From assembly GCA_049515655.1 (NCBI GenBank), contig JBEKTW010000018.1, positions 1 through 64,000 of the forward strand: a stretch of 64,000 nucleotides of DNA, in the 5' to 3' direction. Made by a program: the position numbers and the translations under genes. The notes under the pieces were generated by a model. That model worked only from the letters and a program-made list of their open reading frames with translations. It searched no databases and was not told where the DNA came from. Origin of the DNA: JBEKTW01 sp049515655 (lineage in GTDB: Bacteria; Bacteroidota; Ignavibacteria; UBA10030; SZUA-254). This document shows, in pieces, positions 46,991 to 56,001 of the stretch; position 1 is the stretch's first letter; the number at the start of each line of letters is the position of its first letter.

Positions 46991-49552
46991 TTATTTGATG
47001 AGCATCATTTCCTTCGATTCTGTCAGATTCCCGATTGTGAGTCTGTCAATATAAACGCCGGCGGCCGCCTCCATTCCGAGTTCCGTCTTTCCGTCCCATT
47101 TAGCAAGATAATTGCCCGCCGAAAGGACTTCGTGAACTAGTCGACGGACGGGCCTGCCGAGAACATCATAGATGACCAGGTCGACGGTCTGCAAAGCCGA
47201 GTGTGGAACGGTGAAGCCTATGACCGTACTCGGATTGAAGGGGTTGGGAAAATTCTGCCGCAGCATAAGTGAAGCCGGGAGAGGCGGCCCCGGTCGGCGA
47301 ACATCCACTCCCGTGAGGAGCATCGGACCTTCCGGACGCTGCGCGCCGGCACTGTCGGCAAGATAGAGATTCACCCATGGGGGACGGAATGATGGAGCAA
47401 CATTGTACATCAGCTTCCATTCTTCATCCGTGAGGCGTTTGAAATTAAGCGTCACATGCTCATAGTAACTCATGACGGGTCCAATGAACGCAGTAGGCAC
47501 ACCGCCGGATAGTTCGGCGACCAGGATTGCAAGATTGATTGGTCCGGTACCGCAGTGCATAACCTTCCCGACGATGTTTCCGAACTCATCCGTTGGAGCG
47601 GTATGAACATCGGCCACGACGAAATTGGCGCTGTCACAGTCCCTTATATTGTTGTAGAACAACTGCGGATACCAGCCATCATAACCAGGCCCGCAATATG
47701 GCAGTGTATAGAACATCTTCCGCAAGAATTGTGTCTCGGCCGGAGTACATGCGATTTGGTCGACCTCCTTTTGGGAGATTGATTGAAGCGTATCCATACA
47801 GGATTTCATGCCGCTAAAATACGACTGCAAATGTGGACGGATATATCCTTGGGAGAAATCCAACGCCAGAAGTTTCTCTTCAGCACGGATGGCAAATTGC
47901 TTCAAGGCTTCAAAGAACTTCGGAAACGGTTCCACAAAGCTCTTTGGGTAGGAACAAACGGTGCCCCCCGTATAGGATTGTTTGGCATACAGAAGATTGT
48001 CATGGCGCAACTGCGCCCAAGATGCAAGCTGGGTATTCATCTTTTCCTGCCACCACGCGGCAGTCTGCATGAATGCAGGAAAACCTGACCGGTCCTGCGG
48101 CGGGCTGAGCGTGCGAATCGAGTTCAACCACGCGTTGTAGAGTGTACTGTACCAGAATGTGCTGTCGTACGAATCGACCAGATACCGGAGGGCGGCGAGG
48201 TTTGAGCCGTAATGATATTGATTCAATTCATCCTGAAGAAGCTGCGCTGCAGCGCCATTCCCTAGTGCAAAGAGCACGTCCAGACTTGATGGGAGTTGTC
48301 GCCATATCTTATCTCCGTTATAGATGATCTTGTCATAGACGACGCTGCCGGTCACATAGGAATCGATCACAAAGCGTTGACCAAAGAGGAGAAATGACGC
48401 GGGGGGCTTCGCCTGATCCGGGTCCATAGGGTCGCATATAAGTATCTGTGAATTTATGCGCTGAATGGCGAACGACTCTTGCTTGAGAGTTGATCTGAGA
48501 ACCGCCAATGTCGAATCGTTGAGCAGTTCATCTGCCAGGTGAAACCCGACTTCATCTCTGAGGAACTTCAGGTTCGGGATCGTGATGTTGTCACTCTCTC
48601 CGACAAAAAACCTGATGATCGAGTCGAGACTGTCCTGAAGCGGCAAATCGTTCGCTGCCTCCAAAGCCTCGAGCACAAGAAAAGCATCCACAGTTTGGCG
48701 CTTCACATCTCGAAGCGGAAGTGCATTGATAACTCCCTCGGCGGGCAATACCTGCAGCTCTGTACGCCCGAGCCAGATCATCGATTGAAAGTATCGTGTG
48801 AGTTCTTGGCTCTCAGTGTAATGTCCCCGGGGGGTAAATTGACTGAAATCCAGCGCCTCAAATGTATCACTGAAGAGCGCATAACTTGAATCCTGTTGTG
48901 CGCGGATGAGGGCGAGGATTTCGTTAAGGCGGGTGCTATTACTGTCACGATAGGGGGGGACGCTATCTCCCAGCAGTACCCGGGCTGTTGTCAAGTAAAG
49001 GTCGAGGTCATCGAGTGAGTTCTGCATGCCCGCGGCAGTGTCATACCGGGTTATGAGCGAAGGGACCGTTTGATGCATGTCCGCGAGAAGTTGACGAAGC
49101 CCCGGTATAAGGATCCCGGTCTCGGCATCTTTGAGGATTGCATCGTACGACATGTGGACGGCATGAAGGATCGCGTCCGTGGAGACAAACACCGGCAAAT
49201 CGTGGTTGTAGATTTCCAGGAGTGCCGCACCGAATGATCTTCGTGATGATCGCTCGGAGACTACAAAACCGTTCTTCCTGATAAGTCCAAGCTCTTCATC
49301 CGTCAGATTGTAATGTGCCCGTATGCTGTCAAAGTAGGCAGCACTATCAGGGTCGATATTGACGTTCGATTTGAATCGACCCGCGGGATACAGGTCAAGG
49401 AGTCCGCTTGCCGAGAGATTTGCGTGAGAAGTGACGAACGATTGATAAGCCTGGATGTCGAAGCTTTGTTGCGCCTGAGAGGTCCAGGAAACAGCAAGAA
49501 GGATGGACGTTGCGACACCACACTTCAGCAGGAAACAAGATAATCTCAACAT
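46991..49552 (-). CDS. DUF3160 protein exported by type IX secretion
   Basis: An 853-aa protein with an N-terminal signal (LLKCGVATSILLAVSWTSQAQ), a DUF3160 body of about 720 residues and a C-terminal type IX sorting domain. DUF3160 is recognised by the alpha-helical start NLTDEELGLIRKNGFVVSER, then PVFVSTDAILHAVHMSYDAIL, and later TGEVGKVMHCGTGP-like and AFIGPVMSYYEH segments. The sorting domain has LRQNFPNPFNPSTVIGFTV, LVIYDVLGRPVRRLV, SAGNYLAKWDGK and GVYIDRLTIGN, ending KEMMLIK. This type directs secretion through the T9SS and often surface attachment. The catalytic role of DUF3160 is unknown. It is monocistronic, with a strong terminator. Confidence 0.88.
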   Translation of the reverse strand: MLRLSCFLLKCGVATSILLAVSWTSQAQQSFDIQAYQSFVTSHANLSASGLLDLYPAGRFKSNVNIDPDSAAYFDSIRAHYNLTDEELGLIRKNGFVVSERSSRRSFGAALLEIYNHDLPVFVSTDAILHAVHMSYDAILKDAETGILIPGLRQLLADMHQTVPSLITRYDTAAGMQNSLDDLDLYLTTARVLLGDSVPPYRDSNSTRLNEILALIRAQQDSSYALFSDTFEALDFSQFTPRGHYTESQELTRYFQSMIWLGRTELQVLPAEGVINALPLRDVKRQTVDAFLVLEALEAANDLPLQDSLDSIIRFFVGESDNITIPNLKFLRDEVGFHLADELLNDSTLAVLRSTLKQESFAIQRINSQILICDPMDPDQAKPPASFLLFGQRFVIDSYVTGSVVYDKIIYNGDKIWRQLPSSLDVLFALGNGAAAQLLQDELNQYHYGSNLAALRYLVDSYDSTFWYSTLYNAWLNSIRTLSPPQDRSGFPAFMQTAAWWQEKMNTQLASWAQLRHDNLLYAKQSYTGGTVCSYPKSFVEPFPKFFEALKQFAIRAEEKLLALDFSQGYIRPHLQSYFSGMKSCMDTLQSISQKEVDQIACTPAETQFLRKMFYTLPYCGPGYDGWYPQLFYNNIRDCDSANFVVADVHTAPTDEFGNIVGKVMHCGTGPINLAILVAELSGGVPTAFIGPVMSYYEHVTLNFKRLTDEEWKLMYNVAPSFRPPWVNLYLADSAGAQRPEGPMLLTGVDVRRPGPPLPASLMLRQNFPNPFNPSTVIGFTVPHSALQTVDLVIYDVLGRPVRRLVHEVLSAGNYLAKWDGKTELGMEAAAGVYIDRLTIGNLTESKEMMLIK

Positions 49553-49872
49553 AACCCACCTCCAGCTAATGTTAGTTTATCAGATTTCTAATCCTAACTC
49601 TAAAGTTAGGATACCGGAGGATGAAAGTCAAATTCCGGATTGTCCCCCGAGTCCCTAGGCATGAGGGTCAGGAAGAATTGAGGTTCACAAGTCGATAAGG
49701 ACGGCGCATAACACTGCGTGGCATTCAGTTTTTCGGCCTTAGCGATTAGCCCGGGTCCTCAACGAATCAGCGTGGTGCCGGGTTGAAAACGGACCCTTCT
49801 GGAAACTAGGCGGTCGACTGATTAACGGGGGGTGATTCTCTGGTTGTGCGGCCCAAAGAGCCTGCTAATGAA
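49553..49872. other. Non-coding gap with one perfect palindrome
   Basis: ATCCTAACT/AGTTAGGAT at 49591-49612 is a perfect 9-bp inverted repeat with a 4-nt loop, 40 bp in front of the DUF3160 start; it could be an operator or a hairpin in the leader. The remaining 260 bp have no supported gene, repeat or promoter. Confidence 0.5.
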
Positions 49873-50442
49873 TTATTGGTTGCCCTTCGGTAAGTATGAC
49901 TCTGGCCTCCAGAGTCCGCTGAAATCCAGAATCACAAAATAAAGTCCGATACCTATCCCGATGATGCACGAGGCAAGGCCAACGTACAGAACAATCTTCG
50001 CGATGTCTCCCGCAGAGCCGAGGAGACGCAGTTGTGTGAATACCATGAACCAATCGTGCAAGCCGTGGAACGAATACATGCGCAACCTCAGGTGTGGCGC
50101 ATCGGCGATGTACACTGCGATATTTGCAAGGTTATGGCCGAGCCAGTAGAGTGTGAAAGCGAGGGTTCTGTTGCTGGTGTTGAGCAATACGAGCAGTGTT
50201 ATGAGGGGGAGCATGATCTGCATCAGCGCACCGCCGACGAGTTGGGGCATGTACCCGAGCGGCGAGAAAAACAGGTGTCCAGCCTCATGGATACAGATGT
50301 CGACCAGGTCAATCCCGACGACGACCACCGGGAAATGGGTTCTTGGATATGGAATCTGGTAGGCGGTCGCGAGGAACCACGTAATGTAGCCCAGGTATGA
50401 AAGAATGATGAGGCTGAGTAAAGGGCGTAGAAATCTCTTCAT
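49873..50442 (-). CDS. Membrane protein with HEAGH zinc-peptidase-like motif
   Basis: From ATG 50442 (MKRFLRPLLSLIILSYLGYI) the product is about 189 aa with roughly five hydrophobic spans. Within the second, VVVVGIDLVDICIHEAGHLFF carries HEAGH, the zinc motif of intramembrane or peripheral gluzincins, followed by SPLGYMPQLVGGALMQ. The arrangement recalls M50-like site-2 proteases, but no downstream NPDG or LDG motif is obvious, so it could equally be an inactive relative. A TTG at 50526 would extend the frame, but the extension (SNNIQSQESSPQ) is not membrane-like. Its partner and substrates are unknown. Confidence 0.65.
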   Translation of the reverse strand: MKRFLRPLLSLIILSYLGYITWFLATAYQIPYPRTHFPVVVVGIDLVDICIHEAGHLFFSPLGYMPQLVGGALMQIMLPLITLLVLLNTSNRTLAFTLYWLGHNLANIAVYIADAPHLRLRMYSFHGLHDWFMVFTQLRLLGSAGDIAKIVLYVGLASCIIGIGIGLYFVILDFSGLWRPESYLPKGNQ

Positions 50443-50508
50443 CGAAGGTTCATTGTACGAAAAATCCGTGACTAGTTCAAGTTTTCCTTGGGGGGAAGAT
50501 TCCTGGCT

Positions 50509-50537
50509 TTGGATATTATTCGACAAATCGTTAGATT
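50509..50537 (+). promoter_or_regulatory. sigma70-like promoter of the second M16 pair
   Basis: TTGGAT at 50509-50514 and TAGATT at 50532-50537 with 17-bp spacing, about 50 bp before the preferred ATG at 50589. It is weaker than the other promoters listed. Confidence 0.4.
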
Positions 50538-50588
50538 GCTTCGCTTCTAATCCCTGTGACCAAAAATATCGTGAAGGGAGTAATTCTC

Positions 50589-51935
50589 ATGAGATTGTGT
50601 TTCAGCATCGTATTCATCATAATTTTTTTAAGTGCAATGACGTTCGCACAAGTAAATATCAAGTTCGACCAGTATAAACTGCAAAACGGTTTGACGGTGA
50701 TTCTCCACGAAGACCATAGTGCGCCGATTACGGCGGTCGTTGTGATGTACCACGTGGGATCGAAGAACGAAAAACCTAAACGCACCGGGTTCGCGCATCT
50801 TTTCGAACATATGATGTTCAAAGGTTCGGGGCACGTTGCCGACGGCGAGCACTTCAAATTGCTCCAGGAGATCGGCGCCAACATCAACGGCTTTACAACC
50901 CAGGATGGCACGACCTACTTTGAGGTTGTTCCGAGCAATCATCTCGAGCTTGGGTTATATCTGGAATCCGACCGTATGGGATTCCTGCTTGATTCGCTTT
51001 CGCAGGGGAAGCTGGACAATCAAAGGGATGTCGTGAAGAACGAGCGGCGTCAGAGTTACGATAACCGGCCGTACGGAACCGCGGAAGAGAAAATCGCGAA
51101 GGGAATGTATCCCCCGACCCACCCGTACAGCTGGCCTGTAATCGGTTATATGGAAGACCTGAGCGCCGCGTCACGCGATGACGTCAAAGACTTTTTTAAG
51201 ACCTACTACGCTCCGAACAATGCATGCCTTGTGCTCACCGGGGATTTTAGCCCATCAGAAGCAAAGCAGTTGGTCCAGAAATATTTTGGGCCGATTCCGC
51301 GCGGTAAAGATTTCGAACGACCCGGTAAAATGCCGGTTTCGCTCCCCGAGGAAAAGAGAATGGTCTTCGAGGACAAAGTCCAGCTCCCGCGCGTTTATAT
51401 GACGTGGCACAGCGCCCCCGGATACACAAGGGAAGACGCGGTGATGGAAGTACTTGGTCAGATCCTGAGTAGTGGGAAATCATCACGCCTCTATAAATCT
51501 CTCGTCTACGACAGGCAGATTTCTCAATCCGTTCGTGCAAACCAGGATGGGTCGGAGATTGCCGGACTGTTTCAGATCGAAGTTACCGCCAAACCGGAGA
51601 GGAATTTGACGGAGATGGAAACGTCGGTCGATTCGATTCTCAACGATGTTCTCAAGAATGGAGTCACTGAAGACGAAGTTCAGAAAGCTTTGACGGGGGC
51701 TGAAGCTCGCATCGTCAACAGTGCATCGACCATGCTGGGGAGGGCAACGTCGCTCGCGTTCTACTATTCGTACACAGGCGACCCGAACAACATCAACAAA
51801 CAAATGGAATTGTATAAGGGCATCACGCCTCAGGAAGTCCTTACGGCGGCAAAGAAATACCTTACCCAACCGAAGATGGTGCTGAGCATTGTACCGCTCG
51901 GCAAGTCTGAACGTGGGGCGAAGAAAGGAGAATAA
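50589..51935 (+). CDS. M16 zinc peptidase, catalytic member (second pair)
   Basis: An exported M16B peptidase. ATG 50589 follows AGGGAG at a good distance and gives the signal peptide MRLCFSIVFIIIFLSAMTFAQ, so the longer GTG frame from 50556 is not used. The zinc motif HLFEH is in GFAHLFEHMMFKGSGH, with the third Glu in VVKNERRQSYDNRPYG about 75 residues on. PTHPYSWPVIGYMEDL and the second half-domain (SGKSSRLYKSLVYDRQIS) complete the fold. It is followed after 6 bp by a non-catalytic partner. It is paralogous to the gene at 22257. Confidence 0.92.
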   Translation: MRLCFSIVFIIIFLSAMTFAQVNIKFDQYKLQNGLTVILHEDHSAPITAVVVMYHVGSKNEKPKRTGFAHLFEHMMFKGSGHVADGEHFKLLQEIGANINGFTTQDGTTYFEVVPSNHLELGLYLESDRMGFLLDSLSQGKLDNQRDVVKNERRQSYDNRPYGTAEEKIAKGMYPPTHPYSWPVIGYMEDLSAASRDDVKDFFKTYYAPNNACLVLTGDFSPSEAKQLVQKYFGPIPRGKDFERPGKMPVSLPEEKRMVFEDKVQLPRVYMTWHSAPGYTREDAVMEVLGQILSSGKSSRLYKSLVYDRQISQSVRANQDGSEIAGLFQIEVTAKPERNLTEMETSVDSILNDVLKNGVTEDEVQKALTGAEARIVNSASTMLGRATSLAFYYSYTGDPNNINKQMELYKGITPQEVLTAAKKYLTQPKMVLSIVPLGKSERGAKKGE

Positions 51936-51941
51936 TGAATA

Positions 51942-53390
51942 ATGAAAACCTTAAGAGAAATCATCATGCTCGGAGTATTTTTCATGACGATAGTTTCAAC
52001 CACGGCCGTCAACGGACAGGAACTTGACCGGACGAAGCGCCCCGCAGGGAAGCCGGCCCCGAAGGTGACACTGCCGGAAATTCAGAAAGCAACGCTTAAA
52101 GATGGACTGAACGTTTGGCTGGTGGAGAGGCACGAACTCCCGACCGTCGCGCTTAATCTTGTCATTCAGGCGGGTTCCGACCACGACCCCGTCACGCAGC
52201 CCGGCCTTGCGTCGATGACTGCGGCGATGATGGACGAAGGGACCAAAAGTCGAACTGCACTGGAGATATCGGACGATGTTGAAGCAATTGGCGCATCATT
52301 CAGCGTGAATTCAAGCACGGACGGCTCGCACATCACGATGAGCACGCTCACGAAGCATCTCGACAAGGCACTTGCCATCTTCACCGATGTTCTCACAAAC
52401 CCGACATTTCCCCAAAAGGAATTTGCCCGAATCCAGAGACAGCGAATCACCATGCTCCTTCAACAGCACGACCAGCCGGTGAGCATTGCCAACAATGTGT
52501 TCTCCTATGTACTCTACGGCCCGGACCATCCGTATGGGAACAACCCGACAGGAACGGAAGCATCGATCAAAGCGATGACGACGGACGACCTGGTGAAATT
52601 CTACCAGACGTACTACCGTCCGAACAATGCGACCTTGATCGTTGTCGGCGATGTGAAATTGGGAGACGTCACTTCCCGATTGGAAACCGCTCTCGGGAAC
52701 TGGACGTCGGGCGTCGTCCCGGCATTTTCTGTCCCGGAACCGAAGCCCGTCGACAAAATGCGCGTCTACCTGGTGGATAAACAGGGAGCACCACAGTCGG
52801 AAATTCGCATCGGATATCCGTCCCTCGCCCGTAACACTCCCGATTACTTCCCGGTCATCGTGATGAATCGGTTGCTCGGGGGACAATTTACCAGTCGCAT
52901 AAATCTGAATTTGCGCGAGCGGCACGGCTATACGTATGGCGCCCGGTCGGCATTTAGTTTTCAAAAGGGAGTGGGACCGTTCACGGCCTCCGCCGGCGTC
53001 GTCACCGAGAAAACCGACAGCAGTCTCCATGAATTTCTGTATGAGCTCAACCAAATGCGCGAGAAGGGAATGACCGCCGAAGAACTCGCGTATGTGAAGG
53101 AAGGACTTGTCGGTAACTTTGCCCTGAACTTCGAAACATCGGCACAGATTGCGAACTCCCTGCAGAACATCGTGCTCTACGGACTGCCGGAGAATTATTA
53201 TCAGGATTATCTCCAGAATATCGACGGAGTGACGCTGGAGGCGGTTAATCGCGTCGCAAAGAAGTACTTGGACACTTCGACGATGGCGGCAGTTGTTGTG
53301 GGAGACCTTTCCAGAATCAAGGAAAGCGTCGCAGCTTTGAAGTTGGGCGATGTTGTCGTATGTGATGTAAGCGGTAAGCCCGTACAGTAG
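51942..53390 (+). CDS. M16-family partner subunit (second pair), no zinc motif
   Basis: A 482-aa exported M16-fold chain with signal sequence (LGVFFMTIVSTTAVNGQ). At the zinc position it reads QPGLASMTAAMMDEGTKSRT, so HxxEH is missing. The C-domain carries LNLRERHGYTYGARSAF, the Arg/Tyr substrate-binding motif of two-chain M16 enzymes. SFRPNNATLIVVGDV-like YRPNNATLIVVGDVK marks the domain junction. It should pair with the preceding gene, giving the organism at least two such heterodimers. A palindromic repeat follows the stop. Confidence 0.9.
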   Translation: MKTLREIIMLGVFFMTIVSTTAVNGQELDRTKRPAGKPAPKVTLPEIQKATLKDGLNVWLVERHELPTVALNLVIQAGSDHDPVTQPGLASMTAAMMDEGTKSRTALEISDDVEAIGASFSVNSSTDGSHITMSTLTKHLDKALAIFTDVLTNPTFPQKEFARIQRQRITMLLQQHDQPVSIANNVFSYVLYGPDHPYGNNPTGTEASIKAMTTDDLVKFYQTYYRPNNATLIVVGDVKLGDVTSRLETALGNWTSGVVPAFSVPEPKPVDKMRVYLVDKQGAPQSEIRIGYPSLARNTPDYFPVIVMNRLLGGQFTSRINLNLRERHGYTYGARSAFSFQKGVGPFTASAGVVTEKTDSSLHEFLYELNQMREKGMTAEELAYVKEGLVGNFALNFETSAQIANSLQNIVLYGLPENYYQDYLQNIDGVTLEAVNRVAKKYLDTSTMAAVVVGDLSRIKESVAALKLGDVVVCDVSGKPVQ

Positions 53391-53408
53391 GCCATGGCGT
53401 AGAGACCT

Positions 53409-53472
53409 TGCGAAGGTTCCGCTCCCGCCTGCGCTCCGCTCCGGCGGACGGGCAGGTCGGCGGGCCTTCGCA
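53409..53472. repeat. Nested GC-rich palindrome after the second M16 pair
   Basis: TGCGAAGG (53409-53416) and CCTTCGCA (53465-53472) are perfect inverted arms enclosing CCCGCCTGC and GGGCAGG type pairings. It extends the fbaB frame artificially upstream and may serve as a transcript end for the M16 operon. Confidence 0.6.
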
Positions 53473-53569
53473 TGGTTTTCTATCCATTTTCCGTTTTCCC
53501 CTCTTTTTCGTATATTTGTATGGCTTCTTACAGTTAGAGAACATTACCATCCACTACAGGGAATACACC

Positions 53570-54628
53570 ATGACAATCAATGAAATTGAAAAACTCCTCG
53601 CTGCCGATGCAAAGAACCTGCTGGAGTACAAGTGCAAAGGCATTCCGAAGGAAACGCTTCATCTCCCCGGGCCGGATTACATTGACCGCGTTTACGCTTT
53701 GTCCGACAGACCCGCACCCGTTCTCAAGAGTCTGGGGTGGATGATCCACCAGGGCCGGCTGGCGCACACGGGCTATCTGTCGATTCTCCCGGTCGACCAG
53801 GGCATCGAGCACTCCGCGGGCGCGTCCTTCGCTCCGAATCCTCTCTACTTCGACCCTGAAAACATCGTGAAACTTGCGATTGAAGGCGGGTGCAACGCTG
53901 TGGCGTCAACGCTGGGTGTGCTGGGCGCAGTCGCACGGAAGTATTCGTACAGGATTCCGTTCATTCTCAAGCTGAATCACAACGAGTTTATTTCCTATCC
54001 GAACACACACGACCAGATAATCTTCGCGCAGGTCAAACAGGCGTTCGATATGGGCGCGGTCGCGGTCGGGGCGACAATCTACTTTGGCTCGCCTGAATCC
54101 AAACGACAGATCCAGGAAATTTCCGTTGCTTTCAAGCAGGCGCACGAGATGGGGATGGCAACCATCCTGTGGTGCTATCTGCGCAACCCGGCATTCAAGA
54201 CTCCTGAAAAGGACTATCATGTCGCGGCGGATCTGACGGGGCAGGCGAACCACCTCGGTGTGACGATCGAAGCCGACATTGTGAAGCAAAAACTGCCGGA
54301 AAACAACGGCGGCTTCAAAGCGTTGAAGTTTGGGAAAATGAACGAAAAGATGTATACCGAGCTCTCGAGCGACCATCCGATCGATTTGTGCCGCTATCAG
54401 GTGGCAAACGGTTACATGGGAAGAGCAGGATTGATCAATTCCGGCGGCGAGTCAAAAGGAGCGTCCGACCTCGCCGAAGCCGTGCGCACGGCAGTCATCA
54501 ATAAACGTGCGGGCGGCATGGGATTGATATCCGGCAGAAAAGCCTTCCAGCGACCGATGAACGAAGGCGTCAAGATCTTGAACGCCATTCAAGATGTGTA
54601 CCTCTGCAAAGAAGTGACGGTAGCGTAG
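53570..54628 (+). CDS. fbaB: Class I fructose-bisphosphate aldolase (FbaB/DhnA type)
   Basis: From ATG 53570 the 352-aa product is close in length and sequence to E. coli FbaB, with shared blocks such as TGYLSILPVDQGIEHSAGAS, NPLYFDPENIVKLAIEGGCN, VGATIYFGSPES, DYHVAADLTGQANHLG and NGYMGRAGLINSGGES. It cleaves fructose 1,6-bisphosphate by a Schiff-base mechanism. Frame upstream to 53408 is palindrome-derived and not part of the protein. TATATTTG at 53511-53518 is a candidate -10/-7 element. With pfkA in the same window this covers two consecutive glycolytic steps. Confidence 0.95.
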   Translation: MTINEIEKLLAADAKNLLEYKCKGIPKETLHLPGPDYIDRVYALSDRPAPVLKSLGWMIHQGRLAHTGYLSILPVDQGIEHSAGASFAPNPLYFDPENIVKLAIEGGCNAVASTLGVLGAVARKYSYRIPFILKLNHNEFISYPNTHDQIIFAQVKQAFDMGAVAVGATIYFGSPESKRQIQEISVAFKQAHEMGMATILWCYLRNPAFKTPEKDYHVAADLTGQANHLGVTIEADIVKQKLPENNGGFKALKFGKMNEKMYTELSSDHPIDLCRYQVANGYMGRAGLINSGGESKGASDLAEAVRTAVINKRAGGMGLISGRKAFQRPMNEGVKILNAIQDVYLCKEVTVA

Positions 54629-54643
54629 TTTCCCGCTTAGAAT

Positions 54644-54682
54644 GCGACTCATCCCGAAAAAGGGGATGGGTCGCGCTTTTTA
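54644..54682 (+). terminator. Intrinsic terminator of fbaB
   Basis: GCGACTCATCCC and GGGATGGGTCGC pair over 12 bp with one wobble, followed by GCTTTTT. It lies just ahead of the rlmI start. Confidence 0.85.
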
Positions 54683-54700
54683 AAGTCCTCAGGGCTCACG

Positions 54701-55873
54701 TTGAAAAAAATCGTCAGACTCAAGAAGAACGAAGAGAGGCGCATTGCTTCAGGACATCTCTGGGCGTTCAGCAATGAAGTCCAGGAGGTCGAAGGGGAGC
54801 CACTCGCGGGTGATGTCGTTGCTCTTGAAACATATTCTGGAAAACTTCTCGGCATCGGATTCTACAACCCGCATTCGCTTATTGCCGTCCGCCTACTCAG
54901 CCGGGAGGAAGAAGAAATTGGCCCGGAGTTGTTTCGAAAGAGGATGGAGGCCGCGCTCGCGCTGAGAAGAAAAATCTATCCGACCTCGGAAAGCTTTCGC
55001 CTCGTCCACGGGGAAGGAGACTTCTTGCCGGGCCTGATCGTCGATAAGTATAACGAGTATTGTGCTGTCCAGACATTGTCATACGGCATGGATCAGCGTC
55101 TGCCGATGATATGCGAAGTGCTGGATTCGCTCCTTCATCCCAGAGGGATTGTCGAGCGCAATGAAGCGCCGGCCCGGGTACACGAAGGACTTCCGCAGGA
55201 GAAGGGAATCCTGTTCGGAAGCGTCGCTCCCGTGACCATCTCCGAAAACAATATCGAGTACATCATCGATTTGTTGGACGGACAGAAAACGGGGTTCTTC
55301 CTTGACCAGCGGGAAAATCGCTTCGCACTTCGACGGTACGTGCAAGGAGCAAAAGTCCTGGACTGTTTCTGCAACGACGGGGGTTTCGCTCTCAACGCTG
55401 CGGCGGGCGGGGCTTCGAGCATCATTGGAGTGGACTCTTCGGAGTCGGCTATCCAGCGCGCACAGAAGAACGCGGCAATTAATCATGTCGACCACTCCAT
55501 GCAGTTTGTCGTCGCCGATGTGTTCGATTATCTCGAGGAGGCACTAAAGCAGCAGCAGCGGTTCGATGCCATCGTCCTCGACCCGCCCTCGTTCGCCAAG
55601 AGTAAAAAAACTGTGAGAAAAGCAAAACGGGGCTACAAGGAAATCCATACGGATGCTTGCCAGCTGCTGACTCCGGGGGGAATACTCGCAACTGCTTCGT
55701 GCTCGCACCACATTTATGCGGACACGTTCCTGGAAATTGTCAATTCCTGTGCGTCCGGCGCAGGCAGGAATATCAGCCAACTGGAATGGCATGGTGCTGC
55801 CCCCGACCACCCGGTCTTGCCCTCAATGCCCGAGACCCGTTACCTTAAATTCGGCATTTTTCGGGTGGAATGA
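54701..55873 (+). CDS. rlmI: RlmI-like rRNA cytosine-5 methyltransferase
   Basis: A 390-aa class I methyltransferase with an N-terminal PUA domain (residues 1-75, VRLKKNEERRIASGHLWAF), a central EEHEE-like domain and a C-terminal Rossmann domain. SAM-binding VLDCFCNDGGFALNAAAGG, VVADVFDYL, the catalytic-loop LDPPSFAKSKK and the Cys in ATASCSHH are typical of RlmI (23S rRNA m5C1962). It starts with TTG at 54701; no ATG fits. The stop overlaps a long frame that encodes the next protein, but that gene has its own promoter inside the gap region. Confidence 0.88.
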   Translation: MKKIVRLKKNEERRIASGHLWAFSNEVQEVEGEPLAGDVVALETYSGKLLGIGFYNPHSLIAVRLLSREEEEIGPELFRKRMEAALALRRKIYPTSESFRLVHGEGDFLPGLIVDKYNEYCAVQTLSYGMDQRLPMICEVLDSLLHPRGIVERNEAPARVHEGLPQEKGILFGSVAPVTISENNIEYIIDLLDGQKTGFFLDQRENRFALRRYVQGAKVLDCFCNDGGFALNAAAGGASSIIGVDSSESAIQRAQKNAAINHVDHSMQFVVADVFDYLEEALKQQQRFDAIVLDPPSFAKSKKTVRKAKRGYKEIHTDACQLLTPGGILATASCSHHIYADTFLEIVNSCASGAGRNISQLEWHGAAPDHPVLPSMPETRYLKFGIFRVE

Positions 55874-55948
55874 CACAGTTGGGGAAAGTCCTCCGCGATC
55901 TGGCCTCGACAGGTGCGGCCTGTAAACCGGGGGAGGACATGACCCTTG

Positions 55949-55977
55949 TTGACTTTAAAGTAGGTCGGAACTATATT
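55949..55977 (+). promoter_or_regulatory. sigma70-like promoter of the outer-membrane barrel gene
   Basis: TTGACT at 55949-55954 and TATATT at 55972-55977 are 17 bp apart. The predicted transcript start near 55984 excludes the long upstream frame and fixes GTG 56002 as the start. Confidence 0.6.
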
Positions 55978-56001
55978 TCATTGTGGCGCGTTAGGAAAAA
56001 A

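Noticed and set aside
53408..53569. 54-residue N-terminal extension of the aldolase
   Set aside because: It is encoded by the nested palindrome at 53409-53472, and E. coli-like FbaB sequence begins at ATG 53570.
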